Notes: a model not told the origin generated them from the letters alone. A stretch of 38,966 nucleotides of DNA from an uncultured Eubacteriales bacterium (GCA_900544945.1 UQXG01000003.1:1-38966); one strand, 5' to 3'; counted from the stretch's first letter, positions 1 to 8,818 are shown. Numbers and translations: made by a program.

Positions 1-13
1 CAATCCTGCGGCC

Positions 14-41
14 TAATAAAACGCTTTTAAGCGTTTTATTA
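14..41. repeat. AT-rich perfect hairpin at the cbiB stop codon
   Basis: A perfect inverted repeat with 13-bp arms (TAATAAAACGCTT and its complement) and a two-base centre. It begins inside the TAA stop of cbiB. Neither strand has a T-run on the exit side, so it is not a standard intrinsic terminator. It may act as a 3'-end stability or processing hairpin for the cobalamin transcript. Confidence 0.6.
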
Positions 42-1010
42 AAAACTCGTATAAATCAGGAAACAAAATTTCAGTCCGGCAAAGAGAACCAGACCCAGAA
101 AGGCCGTAGCGTACAGCAGACGGCAGGCTCTGGGAATGTCCGCATCCTCAATTTCCCGGATGGGATCGCCGATAAACTTTTTCTTATGCAGCACCCCATG
201 ATACCAGGCATCCCCCGCCAGGCGCAGATCCAGAAGTCCGGCGCAGACCGCCTCCGTCTGGGCGGAATTGGGGCTGGCGTGGTTATAACGGTCACGGCAG
301 AAAATTTTCCAGCCGTTTTTTCCGTCCATGCCCAGAAGGGCTCCTGCCGCCAGCATCAGCAGTCCCGACAGTCGGGCAGGCAGGAAGTTGAACACATCGT
401 CCATTTTTGCCGGAACCAGCCCCACATTTTGATAAGGCGGCTCCACATAGCCCAGCATGGAGTCCATGGTATTCACCGCCTTGTAGAAAAAGCCCAGGGG
501 AGCTCCGCCGATGGCAAGGTACAGCATAGGGGCGATGACACCGTCGGAGGTATTCTCCGCCACGGTCTCCACTGCCGCCCGGGTCACTCCGGCTTCATCC
601 AGCCGGGCGGTGTCCCGACCGACAATCCGGGAAACCGCATACCGCGCCTGACTCAGATCGCCGGTTTTCAGAGCTTCAAAAACCCGCATACTCTCCTGCC
701 GGAGGGATTTGGTAGCCAGAATCTGGGCGCACATCACCGTCTCCAGGGCAAGACCCAACCAGGGGCTTATCCCATTGGCAAAATGCAAAAGTATCCAGGG
801 CACAGCCGTGCTGAGGCTCACCACAATGAGCCAAACGGCTCCCCCTGCCAGCTTCTCCCCCCAGGGGGTTTTGGGGAAAAGGGCCCGCATGACCTTTTCC
901 GCGACCCCAATCAGCTTTCCGATGAGCACCACCGGATGGGGAATAGAATGGGGGTCGCCAATCAGCAAATCCAGGAAAAATCCCAGAATCAGGGCAGTCA
1001 GTGACCGCAT
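39..1010 (-). CDS. cbiB: Adenosylcobinamide-phosphate synthase CbiB/CobD
   Basis: Membrane enzyme that joins the aminopropanol side chain to adenosylcobyric acid, making adenosylcobinamide or its phosphate. The protein is 323 residues, normal for the family. It starts MRSLTALILGFFLDLLIGDP, where the LIGDP-x(3)-PHPV stretch is a CbiB hallmark, and it has several hydrophobic helices and the conserved VNTMDSMLGY segment. The open frame extends 46 codons further upstream, but that part lies inside the preceding fusion gene. The ATG at 1010 overlaps that gene's stop by 13 nt, which points to translational coupling. It is the last cobalamin gene visible; a hairpin follows at its stop codon. Function is assigned from family resemblance and operon context. 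Confidence 0.93.
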   Translation of the reverse strand: MRSLTALILGFFLDLLIGDPHSIPHPVVLIGKLIGVAEKVMRALFPKTPWGEKLAGGAVWLIVVSLSTAVPWILLHFANGISPWLGLALETVMCAQILATKSLRQESMRVFEALKTGDLSQARYAVSRIVGRDTARLDEAGVTRAAVETVAENTSDGVIAPMLYLAIGGAPLGFFYKAVNTMDSMLGYVEPPYQNVGLVPAKMDDVFNFLPARLSGLLMLAAGALLGMDGKNGWKIFCRDRYNHASPNSAQTEAVCAGLLDLRLAGDAWYHGVLHKKKFIGDPIREIEDADIPRACRLLYATAFLGLVLFAGLKFCFLIYTSF

Positions 1011-2977
1011 GTTCCGCTTCCTCCCTGCATGGTGAAAATATAAATGGGGTTCTGGCCGATCATCAGATGGTAATGGCCTGCCTTCCGATCCCGGGCAACG
1101 CTCAGGGAAACCACCTCGGTCTGGCCGAAGGAAAGCTCCCCCAGGCACCGGGTCAGCTCTGCGACGGATTCCAGGGTCACCGCCGTAGCCACAATCCGGG
1201 CGTTTGGATTCTTTTCCAGCACCGTTTCCAGAATTTCCTTCATATTTCCCCCGCTGCCGCCGATGAATACATGGGTAGGCGCGGGCAAATCCCGGCAGGC
1301 CTCCGGCGCAAGTCCGGAAACCACCGACAGGTTCTCCGGGTCGAATTTCCGGATGTTTTCTCTCAGCAGCTCCAGGGCATCGTCCTTGCGCTCAATGGCA
1401 TAAACGGTTCCCTTCGGTGCCAGCCGAGCCATTTCAATGGCCACGCTGCCGCTGCCCGCACCCACGTCCCAGCAGACCGCATTTTCCGTCAGCCGCAGCT
1501 TGGACAGGCACACCGAGCGCACCTCGCTTTTTGTCATGGGCACGGATTCTGTCCGGGTAAAGGCCTCGTCCGGCAGCCCCGGCGTTACCACCCAATCCGG
1601 GGCAGGATTTTCAATCAGAGCCGCGCACAGACTGGGAAAGGTCACCTGGGACAGCTCCTCGGCAGTGCCAACCGTGATTTTTTCTTCCGGGTAGCTGAGA
1701 TTCTCTCCCGCGCTGACCTGCACATAGCCAAGCCCTGCCTGCATCAGACGGCGGCAGAGATCGCCCATGCCGTTTTCGCCCCCCACCAGGGTAAAGACCC
1801 GCCGGTGTCTGCGGATATCGGGCAGGATGTTGCGCTCCCGCCCATGGAGGCTCACGTTCACCACGTCCTCATAAGAGACTCCCAGCCGGGCGCATAGGCA
1901 GCTGAGGGAGCTGAGGCCGGGAAGCACCGCCACACGGCAATCGGAAAGCAGGGGCAGCAGCTTTTTCGTACCGCTGAAAAAGCCCACATCTCCGGACATC
2001 ACCACGGTAAAACGCCGGTATTCCCTGTGAGAATGGATATAATCCGAAATTTTATCCGGAGAAACGGCCTCATAAACGGCCTGTCCCGGGTGAGCCGCCT
2101 CCAGCATCCGCTTGGCTCCGATGAGGCAATCCGCCCTTTCCAAAGCCCGGCGAACTTCCCCGGTCATGGCCTGAGGGCTTCCCGGGCCGATGCCCACCAC
2201 CGTCACCTGGGGCTGAGGGCGGAAACCGTATTGGCCGCAAAGCTCCCCAATGGTTTCCTCCAAGGACAGCCCGGGCTTCTGGGGCGGACGGCCAATAACC
2301 ACCAGGGCGGCTCCTGCCTCCCGGGCAGCGGAAACCTTCTCGTCAAAGCCGCCGGCGGTGCCGGAATCCTTGGTGACCAAAAATTTTGCCCCCAGGCTTC
2401 TGAGCATCGCCACGTTCATTTCCCGGGTAAAGGGGCCCTGCATGGCAAGGATATGGGCAGGCTTCAGCCCCGCCTCCCGGCACAGCGCCAGAGAATCCTC
2501 CATAGGCAGCACCCGGGCGTACACCCGATTGGAAAAATCTGCCAGGCCCGTATACTTTGCCAGCTCCTTGCTGCCGGTGGTCAGTAGAATCGGCCCCTGG
2601 GTGCCGTTCAGATATTCCACGGCTCCGGCAATATCCGGCACAAACGCGCCTTCTTCCGCCTTTTCCGCTCCCCGGCGGGACAGCCGCAGATAAGAGGTGC
2701 CGGTTCTTTCGCAGGCGGCGGCGATATTCTCCGTCACCGCACTGGCGTAGGGATGGGTTGCGTCAATGACCCGGTCAAAGCGTTCCCGGGTAAACAGTTC
2801 TTCCATTTCCCGATCCGTCAGCCGCTTGGCGGAAATGGTCAGGTTTTCCCGGGGGGTGAGCAGAGCCTCCCCATACTCCGTAGCCACGCAGGCAGTGACC
2901 CGAACTCCCTGATCACACAAAAAATCCGTCAGTTCCCGGCCTTCGGTCGTACCGGCAAATACACACAGCTTACACAT
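998..2977 (-). CDS. CbiJ-CbiE-CbiT triple fusion: precorrin-6A reductase plus precorrin-6B/7 C5,15-methyltransferase and decarboxylase
   Basis: A 659-residue protein joining three consecutive corrin-ring enzymes. Residues 1 to about 250 are a CbiJ/CobK reductase (CVFAGTTEGREL nucleotide-binding start, DATHPYA motif, LLTTGSKEL). Residues about 258-455 are a CbiE SAM methyltransferase (VVGIGPG at 260-266, SGDVGFFSG). Residues about 465-645 are a CbiT methyltransferase/decarboxylase (WDVGAGSGSVAIE near 503-515, FIGGSGG). CbiE-CbiT fusions are known as CobL; the extra CbiJ at the front would put reduction and both methylations on one chain. The start overlaps the end of cbiH by 8 nt, and the stop overlaps cbiB by 13 nt. 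No break or frameshift is visible between modules. Confidence 0.93.
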   Translation of the reverse strand: MCKLCVFAGTTEGRELTDFLCDQGVRVTACVATEYGEALLTPRENLTISAKRLTDREMEELFTRERFDRVIDATHPYASAVTENIAAACERTGTSYLRLSRRGAEKAEEGAFVPDIAGAVEYLNGTQGPILLTTGSKELAKYTGLADFSNRVYARVLPMEDSLALCREAGLKPAHILAMQGPFTREMNVAMLRSLGAKFLVTKDSGTAGGFDEKVSAAREAGAALVVIGRPPQKPGLSLEETIGELCGQYGFRPQPQVTVVGIGPGSPQAMTGEVRRALERADCLIGAKRMLEAAHPGQAVYEAVSPDKISDYIHSHREYRRFTVVMSGDVGFFSGTKKLLPLLSDCRVAVLPGLSSLSCLCARLGVSYEDVVNVSLHGRERNILPDIRRHRRVFTLVGGENGMGDLCRRLMQAGLGYVQVSAGENLSYPEEKITVGTAEELSQVTFPSLCAALIENPAPDWVVTPGLPDEAFTRTESVPMTKSEVRSVCLSKLRLTENAVCWDVGAGSGSVAIEMARLAPKGTVYAIERKDDALELLRENIRKFDPENLSVVSGLAPEACRDLPAPTHVFIGGSGGNMKEILETVLEKNPNARIVATAVTLESVAELTRCLGELSFGQTEVVSLSVARDRKAGHYHLMIGQNPIYIFTMQGGSGTCGH

Positions 2978-3701
2978 CCCGGTATCCTCTGGGCGTAACC
3001 ATGTTGCCGCCGATCATTCGGGTGGCGCCGTTGCCGATGAACACGGTGCAGAACATGTCAACCTGGGCATCCTTCAGCTGTCCCAGGGTGAAAAACCGAC
3101 GGTTCTCCCCTTCCCGGCCGATGGCCTGAGCCACGGCGCAGGGACGATCCTCCGGCAGCACTCCCAGCAGAATTTCACAGGCCCGGCGCAGATAATCCGG
3201 CCGGCCGTGACTGGCAGGGTTATAGAGCACGATGCTCAGATCCGCCTGGGCGGCGCATTCCAGCCGCTTTTCGATTTTCTCCCAGGGGGTCAGCCGATCG
3301 CTGAGACTGATCACCGCGAAATCATGGGTCAGCGGGGCGCCCAGCAGCGCCGCGCCGCTGCATGCGGCGGTCAGGCCGGGAACGACTTGAATTTCCGGCT
3401 CCGTTTCCTCTCCCCGAAGCTCATAGACAAGGGCAGCCATGCCGTAAATGCCGCTGTCCCCGGAGCAGACCATGGCCACATCTTTTCCTTTTTTTGCCTC
3501 CTCCAGAGCCATCCGGCACCGCTGAGCCTCCCGGGTCATAGGGGTCGTCAGAAATTCCTTGTCCGGATACCGCTCCCGAACCAGATCCACATAGACGTGA
3601 TAGCCGATGATGGTATCACACCGTGCCAGCGCCCGGTCTGCCCGGACAGTCATATTCTCGTAATCTCCCGGGCCAATGCCCACAACCGTCAACTTACCCA
3701 A
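2970..3701 (-). CDS. cbiH: Cobalt-precorrin-3 C17-methyltransferase CbiH/CobJ
   Basis: SAM-dependent enzyme that methylates C17 and contracts the corrin ring. The 243 residues form one tetrapyrrole methylase domain: the N-terminal VVGIGPGDYENMT loop, the CSGDSGIYGM segment, VVPGLTAACSGAALLG and the LYNPASHGRP region are typical of CbiH. It overlaps cbiG by 8 nt upstream and the CbiJ/E/T fusion by 8 nt downstream, so it belongs to a tightly packed operon. Some CbiH proteins carry extra C-terminal domains; this is the short form with a methylase domain only. Confidence 0.93.
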   Translation of the reverse strand: MGKLTVVGIGPGDYENMTVRADRALARCDTIIGYHVYVDLVRERYPDKEFLTTPMTREAQRCRMALEEAKKGKDVAMVCSGDSGIYGMAALVYELRGEETEPEIQVVPGLTAACSGAALLGAPLTHDFAVISLSDRLTPWEKIEKRLECAAQADLSIVLYNPASHGRPDYLRRACEILLGVLPEDRPCAVAQAIGREGENRRFFTLGQLKDAQVDMFCTVFIGNGATRMIGGNMVTPRGYRDV

Positions 3702-4704
3702 AGTGTACCTCCCAATGCTTTACAGCAACCGCCACAGTCACCCCGCAGTCGGCTGTTTTTTTCACAAGTAAACGCTCCGCCCCCAATAAAGCCGCCCGCT
3801 CGCAGACGTTATCCACGCCGGTGACACTCCGGACAAAGGGCGACGGGGTAAATTCCCCGGGCACCGCGCTCAATTGAGCCGCGGAATAAAATTTCACGGG
3901 AAGCTCCCGCTCCCGGCAAAAGGCCAGAAGCCCCGACTCCTCCTGCTTCAAATCAATGGACGCCGCCAGGCAGACGGCTCGAAAATCCAGATGGTTTTCC
4001 CGAAACACCCTGTCCACCGCCTGGGCAATGGTCTCTTTCGGCGTGCCTTTGCGGCAGCCTAGCCCTAAATGCAGAATTCTCGGAATCAGGCGCAGGGTAT
4101 TTCCAAAGGGGGTACTTTCCCGAAAGGAAACGCAAATTCCGAGGGTCCCGGTATTTCCCGGGGTCAGGCCGTCCGGCAGTCTCCCCACGATGGGAATCTC
4201 ACTGAAAAAAGGAACGTTCCGCTCCAAAATGGCGGCGGAAACCGCCTTTGCCAGCTTCATGTCGTCAATGACGCAGCCGTTTTCCGTCGCCCAAGTGTCC
4301 ACGGAGAATTTTCCGTTCACATCTGTGGCCGTGGTGATTACCGGCACCGCGCCTATCGCCTGGGCAATGGTCTTCGTCAGACCGTTGGCGCCGCCGATAT
4401 GGCCGGACAAAAGGGAAATTACGAAGGTTCCCTGCTCATCCACACACACCACCGCCGGGTCTGTCTGTTTATCACGGACATAGGGAGCGATTTTCCGCAC
4501 GGCAATGCCGCAGGCTCCCACAAACACCAGCAAGTCCGAAGCGCCGAAGGCCTTCCCGTAGCATTCCGGGGTCAGCGTCCCAAAGTTCGGCTCCGAAAGC
4601 CGTTCCAGGGTAAAGCACTGCCAGTGCGCCTCCGGCAAGGCCGTCAGAATCCGCCGGGCGGTCTCGCAGCCCCGGCGGGTGAAGGCAAACAAAGCCGCTT
4701 TCAC
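3694..4704 (-). CDS. cbiG: Cobalt-precorrin-5A hydrolase CbiG
   Basis: Opens the delta-lactone of cobalt-precorrin-5A with loss of acetaldehyde, a step specific to the anaerobic pathway. The 336-residue protein has the family's three parts: an N-terminal domain with FVGACGIAVRKIAPYVRDK and LSGHIGGAN motifs, a middle linker, and a C-terminal domain beginning LGLGCRKGTPKETI and ending in the TVAVAVKH segment. It overlaps cbiF by 4 nt and cbiH by 8 nt. The presence of CbiG, CbiD and the CbiH form together indicates the cobalt-early route. Confidence 0.94.
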   Translation of the reverse strand: MKAALFAFTRRGCETARRILTALPEAHWQCFTLERLSEPNFGTLTPECYGKAFGASDLLVFVGACGIAVRKIAPYVRDKQTDPAVVCVDEQGTFVISLLSGHIGGANGLTKTIAQAIGAVPVITTATDVNGKFSVDTWATENGCVIDDMKLAKAVSAAILERNVPFFSEIPIVGRLPDGLTPGNTGTLGICVSFRESTPFGNTLRLIPRILHLGLGCRKGTPKETIAQAVDRVFRENHLDFRAVCLAASIDLKQEESGLLAFCRERELPVKFYSAAQLSAVPGEFTPSPFVRSVTGVDNVCERAALLGAERLLVKKTADCGVTVAVAVKHWEVHFG

Positions 4705-5456
4705 CGGGTAGCCTCCCGGAATTCCGTGGTGAATTCGGGGTGATACAGCAGGCTTCGCATATAGGTGTCCCCCATGCAGTTGCCCACGATAATCAGCGAG
4801 GTTTTGGTCAGGCCGTTTTCCGTCACCGTCTGATGGAGGGTGTCCACGGTGCAGCGGAAAATCTTCTGCTCGGGCCAGGTAGCCTTGTAAACCACCGCCA
4901 CCGGGGTTGTGCCGGGATAGCCGCCCGCCAGAAGCTCGGCCTGAAGCTGCTCGGTCAGGCCGGTGCTGAGAAACAGCACCATGGTAGCCTGGTGGGCAGC
5001 CAGTGCCCGGATGGATTCCCGTTCAGGCACGGGGGTGCGCCCGGCAGTGCGGGTGATAATAACAGTCTGGCTCACATCCGGCAGGGTGTACTCCGCTTTC
5101 AGTGCCGCGGCCGCTCCGCAGAAGGCACTGACGCCGGGGCAGACATCGTAAGCAATCCCCCGCTTTTCCAGTTCGTCAAACTGCTCCCGGACGGCACCGT
5201 AAATGCTGGAATCGCCGGTGTGGAGCCGGACGGTGGTTTTCCCCGCCTGCTCCGCCGATTCCATAACCGCAATTACCTGCTCCAAGGTCATTTTCGCGCT
5301 GTTGTGGATTTCACAGCCGGGCTTGCAGCTATCCAATAGCTGAGGGTTCACCAGGGAGCCGGCGTAAATCACCACATCCGCCTCCTGTAGAAGTCTTGCG
5401 CCCCGGACGGTGATGAGATCCACCGCGCCGCTGCCCGCGCCAACAAAATGTATCAT
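4701..5456 (-). CDS. cbiF: Cobalt-precorrin-4 C11-methyltransferase CbiF/CobM
   Basis: SAM-dependent methylation of C11 of the corrin ring. The 251-residue tetrapyrrole methylase begins with FVGAGSGAVDLITVRG, the CbiF form of the GxGxGD loop, followed by VIYAGSLVNPQLL and LHTGDSSIYGAVREQ, which are diagnostic for CbiF/CobM. A VCPGVSAFCGAAAAL segment and a C-terminal IIVGNCMGD complete the fold. The start overlaps the cbiD stop by 4 nt (ATGA arrangement) and its stop overlaps the cbiG start by 4 nt. Confidence 0.95.
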   Translation of the reverse strand: MIHFVGAGSGAVDLITVRGARLLQEADVVIYAGSLVNPQLLDSCKPGCEIHNSAKMTLEQVIAVMESAEQAGKTTVRLHTGDSSIYGAVREQFDELEKRGIAYDVCPGVSAFCGAAAALKAEYTLPDVSQTVIITRTAGRTPVPERESIRALAAHQATMVLFLSTGLTEQLQAELLAGGYPGTTPVAVVYKATWPEQKIFRCTVDTLHQTVTENGLTKTSLIIVGNCMGDTYMRSLLYHPEFTTEFREATR

Positions 5457-6592
5457 AAAATTTTCCCCCTTGTGATATTTTCGATCAAGTTCAAGGCATT
5501 GGCCGACTGAGCCAGCAGGCCGTACTCCTTGGAAAACAGTATGGTTCCCAATTCCAGGTTCTCCCCTGCCCGATGGTGCAGGTGGAAGAGAATCCGCTCA
5601 TTGAGACTATCCAGAGCTTTCTCCCGGCAGCCTGCCTCCTGTAAAATCCGCAGGGCATCGTCGCAGGCCACACAGTCCAGAATTTCCCCGATTTTTTCCG
5701 GGGGCAGCCCGGCCTTTCCGGCGTGAGCCGCCAGAATCTCCATCCGGCAGTCCCCGTATTTGGAGTGGGTGTTCAGCATTCCGCCGCCAACTTTCACCAG
5801 CTTTCCGATGTGTCCCACCAGGAGCGCCCCCCGGAAGCCAAGCTCCCGGCAGATGTCCAGGCTCTGACCGATGAAATTGGAGGTCTGTACCGCCCATTCC
5901 GGTCGAAGATTCAGCCCCGCCCGGATAAAATCACAGCCGTAATTACCCGGAGTCAGCAGCACATAGTCCGCACCGCCGGCTCGCCGCTGATTCAGCTCTA
6001 CCCGGATGGTGTCCACCAGTGCCTTTTCGCTCATGGGCTCCACAATGCCCGTAGTGCCCAGGACGGAAATGCCTCCCACAATCCCCAGTCGGGGATTGAA
6101 GGTCTGCTTTGCCAGACGCTCCCCATCGGGTACGGAAATCAGGACATCCAGGCCGCAGTCGGCATCCGTCAGGCTCAGAACCTCCTTAAGATTCTCCCGG
6201 ATCATTTTCCGGGGGACAGAATTGATGGCGGCGTTTCCCACCGGCTGATCCAAGCCTTTTTTTGTGACCCTGCCTACGCCGAAGCCGCCGTCTATGGCGA
6301 TTTCCGGGGTGCCGCGCCTGGAGACCCTGGCATAAACCAGCGTGCCGTTGGTCACGTCCGGGTCGTCTCCGCTGTCCTTGCGGATGGCGCAGGAAACAAA
6401 GTCCTCCCCCATCCGGATGTCCTCCACCTGCAAGGAAAGGGGGATTCCCTTGGGCGTAACCAGGGAAATGGTATCCTTCCGCTTTCCCGTCAGCAGCATC
6501 CAGGCCGCCGCCTTGGCCGCCGCCGCGGCACAGGAGCCGGTGGTATAGCCATAGCGAAGCTTTTTTCCGTCTTTTTCAATGAATTCTTCCAT
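5453..6592 (-). CDS. cbiD: Cobalt-precorrin-5B C1-methyltransferase CbiD
   Basis: Methylates C1 in the anaerobic corrin pathway. The 379-residue protein opens with the LRYGYTTGSCAAAAAKAA motif unique to CbiD, followed by DDPDVTNG and GGFGVGRVTKKGL, GNAAINSVPRKMI, and the LGTTGIVEPMSE segment. CbiD is not related to the tetrapyrrole methylase fold of CbiE/F/H. It lies 3 nt after the cbiC stop and overlaps cbiF by 4 nt. Length and motifs are complete. Confidence 0.96.
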   Translation of the reverse strand: MEEFIEKDGKKLRYGYTTGSCAAAAAKAAAWMLLTGKRKDTISLVTPKGIPLSLQVEDIRMGEDFVSCAIRKDSGDDPDVTNGTLVYARVSRRGTPEIAIDGGFGVGRVTKKGLDQPVGNAAINSVPRKMIRENLKEVLSLTDADCGLDVLISVPDGERLAKQTFNPRLGIVGGISVLGTTGIVEPMSEKALVDTIRVELNQRRAGGADYVLLTPGNYGCDFIRAGLNLRPEWAVQTSNFIGQSLDICRELGFRGALLVGHIGKLVKVGGGMLNTHSKYGDCRMEILAAHAGKAGLPPEKIGEILDCVACDDALRILQEAGCREKALDSLNERILFHLHHRAGENLELGTILFSKEYGLLAQSANALNLIENITRGKIL

Positions 6593-6595
6593 AGC

Positions 6596-7219
6596 TTACC
6601 GCATGATCTGGTAGAGCATGGCGTTGCAGATGGCTGCCGCCACGTTGCTGCCGCCCTTCCGGCCTCTTGCCACGATGTGGGGCACCGGATCGGTCAGAAT
6701 CAGCTCCTTGCTCTCCACCACGTTCACAAAGCCCACGGGCACACCGATGACCAGTGCCGGATGGAGGCTCCCGGAATGAATCTGCTCGTGGAGGGAAATC
6801 AGCGCCGTAGGCGCGTTTCCGATGGCGAAAATGCAGGGCTTGGGAAGCTTCGCCGCCCGTTCCATGGAGACAATGGCCCGGGTAATGCCCCGCTCCTTAG
6901 CCTCCGCCGCCACATCCGGGTCAGACATGAAGCAGTGAACCTGTCCTCCCAGCTTGGTAAGGATGGTCTTGTTAATACCGGCTTTTGCCATCTGGGTGTC
7001 GGTAACGATGTCGCAGCCATCCCGCAGGGCGGCAATGCCCTTTTGCACCGCATGTTCGGAGAACACCAGGTTCTCCACATAGTCAAAATCCGCGGAGGTG
7101 TGAATCACCCGCTTGATGACCAGCTCGTTTTCCGGATCCAGCCGGGTATCCCCCAGCAGTTGGGTAATAATGGCAAAGCTGCGCTTTTCAATGTCCATGG
7201 GCTTGATATTTTCAATCAT
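6596..7219 (-). CDS. cbiC: Cobalt-precorrin-8 methylmutase CbiC
   Basis: Moves a methyl group from C11 to C12, giving cobyrinic acid. The chosen ATG gives 207 residues (MIENIKPMDIEKRSF...), the usual CbiC length, with an AAGGAG site just upstream. The frame stays open 48 codons further, but that stretch is a shadow of cbiA. Family motifs seen: RVIHTSADFDY, DTQMAKAGI, IGNAPTAL, the PALVIGVPVGFVNVVESKE stretch and RGRKGGSNVAAA near the end. The start overlaps the cbiA stop by 8 nt and the stop lies 3 nt before cbiD. Confidence 0.95.
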   Translation of the reverse strand: MIENIKPMDIEKRSFAIITQLLGDTRLDPENELVIKRVIHTSADFDYVENLVFSEHAVQKGIAALRDGCDIVTDTQMAKAGINKTILTKLGGQVHCFMSDPDVAAEAKERGITRAIVSMERAAKLPKPCIFAIGNAPTALISLHEQIHSGSLHPALVIGVPVGFVNVVESKELILTDPVPHIVARGRKGGSNVAAAICNAMLYQIMR

Positions 7220-8564
7220 GGCGATGCTTCTCCTTGATGCAGATTTCGTAGAAATGCTCGGCAAAGGCCGGGTTGGAATAAAAATGGAAGTGAGGATAGC
7301 CTGCGTAGAGGGTTTGCGTGGAAACGGCGCAGTCCCAGTGCCGCCCGGTTGGTTTGCGCGCAAGGAAATCCATACCGGGTTCGGTGCAGTCCCAGTGGTG
7401 GAACTCGTGAGCGGCGATTTGCTCCCCTGCCCGGCAGAGAAGATTGTCCTTTTTCGCCTCCAGGGTCACATAGCCGAATCGGGTAAGCTTTCCAGTGTCG
7501 AAGCAGCTGCCCGGCAGGAAGCCCACCATGGGGCTTTCTCCAATGGCCTGGGTCAGATACATGAACCCGCCGCACTCGGCGATACAGGGAAGACCGGCTT
7601 CCAAAGCCCGCCGGAGGGATTGACGCATGGAAACGTTTTCCGACAAACGCCCTGCGTATAACTCCGGATAGCCGCCCCCCAGGTACAGGCCATGGAGGTT
7701 TTCCGGCAGGGTCTTGTCCGCCAGAGGGCTGAAGGGCACCAAGTGCGCACCCATTTCCGCCAGCATTCCCAGGGAATCCTCGTAATAGAAGCAGAAGGCC
7801 TTGTCCCGGGCAATCCCGATCCGCACCGGCTCCTTTTGAGGCAGAGCCACCGGTGTATACTCCACCGCCGCTGCTCCCTTTGCCAGGGCGATCAGGCCGT
7901 CCATATCCAGGCTTTTCTCCGCCTGGGCTGCCAGAAGCTGCATTTTCTCCTTCAAATCCGCCACTTCTCCGGCGGTGACCAGACCCAGATGGCGGCTTTC
8001 CAGGGCGCACCGGGGCATTTCCGGCAGGAAGCCGTAGGCACGGATTCCGAACCGTTTCTCAATTTCCGCCGCCAGAGCAGGATAAGTCATGGCCGTGCAC
8101 CGGTTCAGAATCACGCCCTGAATCCGATTGTCCGGGGCAAAGTCCAGAAAGCCCTGGATGGTAGCCAGGGCAGACAAGGCTGCGCCTCTGACCCCCACCA
8201 CCAGCACCACCGGGCTGTTGGTCACCCGGGCAATTTCATAGGTACTGCCCTTGGCGGTGGTCAGTCCCACGCCGTCATAGTAGCCCATGACGCCCTCAAT
8301 CAGGCTCACATCCCGGTCTTCCCCGTTTTTTGCCAGCAGGCAGTTCAGGGTGTTCTCCGGGAAAAAATGCAGATCCAGATTGGCGCACTTCGCGCCGATA
8401 ATCCGGCTGTGGAACATTGGGTCAATATAATCCGGGCCGCACTTGAAGGCTCCGGTTTTCAGGCCTCGGTTCACCAGCGCCTGCAAAAGCGCGCAGACCG
8501 CGGTGGTTTTGCCGCAGCCGCTGTTGGTTCCGGCCAGCACCAGCCGTGGGATTTGCCGCTTCAT
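7212..8564 (-). CDS. cbiA: Cobyrinate a,c-diamide synthase CbiA
   Basis: ATP- and glutamine-dependent amidation of the a and c side chains of cobyrinate. The 450-residue protein has an N-terminal P-loop ATPase domain (GTNSGCGKTT at 12-21, FKCGPDYIDPMFH, EGVMGYYDG) and a C-terminal class I glutamine amidotransferase-like domain with the catalytic Cys331 in AECGGFMYL and a late EFHHWD histidine segment. CobB of aerobes is related, but the neighbouring cbi genes favour CbiA. It is the first gene of the cobalamin operon, with a strong AAGGAGG ribosome site about 8 nt before the ATG and a roughly 700-nt leader carrying a cobalamin riboswitch. Confidence 0.95.
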   Translation of the reverse strand: MKRQIPRLVLAGTNSGCGKTTAVCALLQALVNRGLKTGAFKCGPDYIDPMFHSRIIGAKCANLDLHFFPENTLNCLLAKNGEDRDVSLIEGVMGYYDGVGLTTAKGSTYEIARVTNSPVVLVVGVRGAALSALATIQGFLDFAPDNRIQGVILNRCTAMTYPALAAEIEKRFGIRAYGFLPEMPRCALESRHLGLVTAGEVADLKEKMQLLAAQAEKSLDMDGLIALAKGAAAVEYTPVALPQKEPVRIGIARDKAFCFYYEDSLGMLAEMGAHLVPFSPLADKTLPENLHGLYLGGGYPELYAGRLSENVSMRQSLRRALEAGLPCIAECGGFMYLTQAIGESPMVGFLPGSCFDTGKLTRFGYVTLEAKKDNLLCRAGEQIAAHEFHHWDCTEPGMDFLARKPTGRHWDCAVSTQTLYAGYPHFHFYSNPAFAEHFYEICIKEKHRHD

Positions 8565-8582
8565 AACCGCTACCTCCTTCTC

Positions 8583-8760
8583 CTGATACTATTTCCTGAT
8601 TAAAATCTTAATTTTAATCAGGAAGGCATCGCCTGAAGGCGCTGCCTGTTTTGTGATTTATAAGGAAAGAAATCACAAAACAAGTCTCATATGAACTCCA
8701 TGCCCTTCAGGCAATTAAAATCTTTTTTAAAGATTTTAATTGGAGTTCAGTATAAACGCC
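8583..8760. repeat. Multi-hairpin dispersed repeat, copy 1 (cobalamin leader)
   Basis: A run of hairpins directly upstream of the cbiA ribosome site. In order on the plus strand: an AT-rich hairpin with 10-bp arms (TGATTAAAAT) near 8599-8622; AGGCATCGCC/GGCGCTGCCT near 8623-8646; TGTTTTGTGATTT paired with its complement near 8646-8681; and a nested hairpin near 8691-8751 whose outer arms are TGAACTCCA/TGGAGTTCA and inner arms ATTAAAATCTTT and complement. The first 80 nt recur at 38887-38966 with a single difference, in the first loop (C8607 versus T38911). No ORF is present. It would lie in the 5' leader of the cobalamin mRNA. Confidence 0.85.
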
Positions 8761-8785
8761 AATGTACTATTCCGAAAAAAGCACC

Positions 8786-8818
8786 AAAAAGCCTCTGCAT
8801 ATTCTATCATGCAGAAGC
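8786..8818 (-). terminator. Second terminator in the cobalamin leader
   Basis: Read on the minus strand, GCTTCTGCAT pairs with ATGCAGAGGC (10 bp, one G-U) around an 8-nt loop and is followed by TTTTT. It lies about 190 nt downstream of the riboswitch terminator and about 220 nt before cbiA. Transcripts must pass both. Confidence 0.7.

Noticed and set aside
14..41. Hairpin at the window start as an intrinsic terminator of the cobalamin operon
   Set aside because: The stem is perfect but the exit side on the minus strand (GGCCGC) has no T-run; it is reported only as an inverted repeat.
8583..8760. CRISPR-like array from the repeated AT-rich hairpins
   Set aside because: The hairpins differ from one another and there is no regular spacer-repeat period. 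No cas gene is present.
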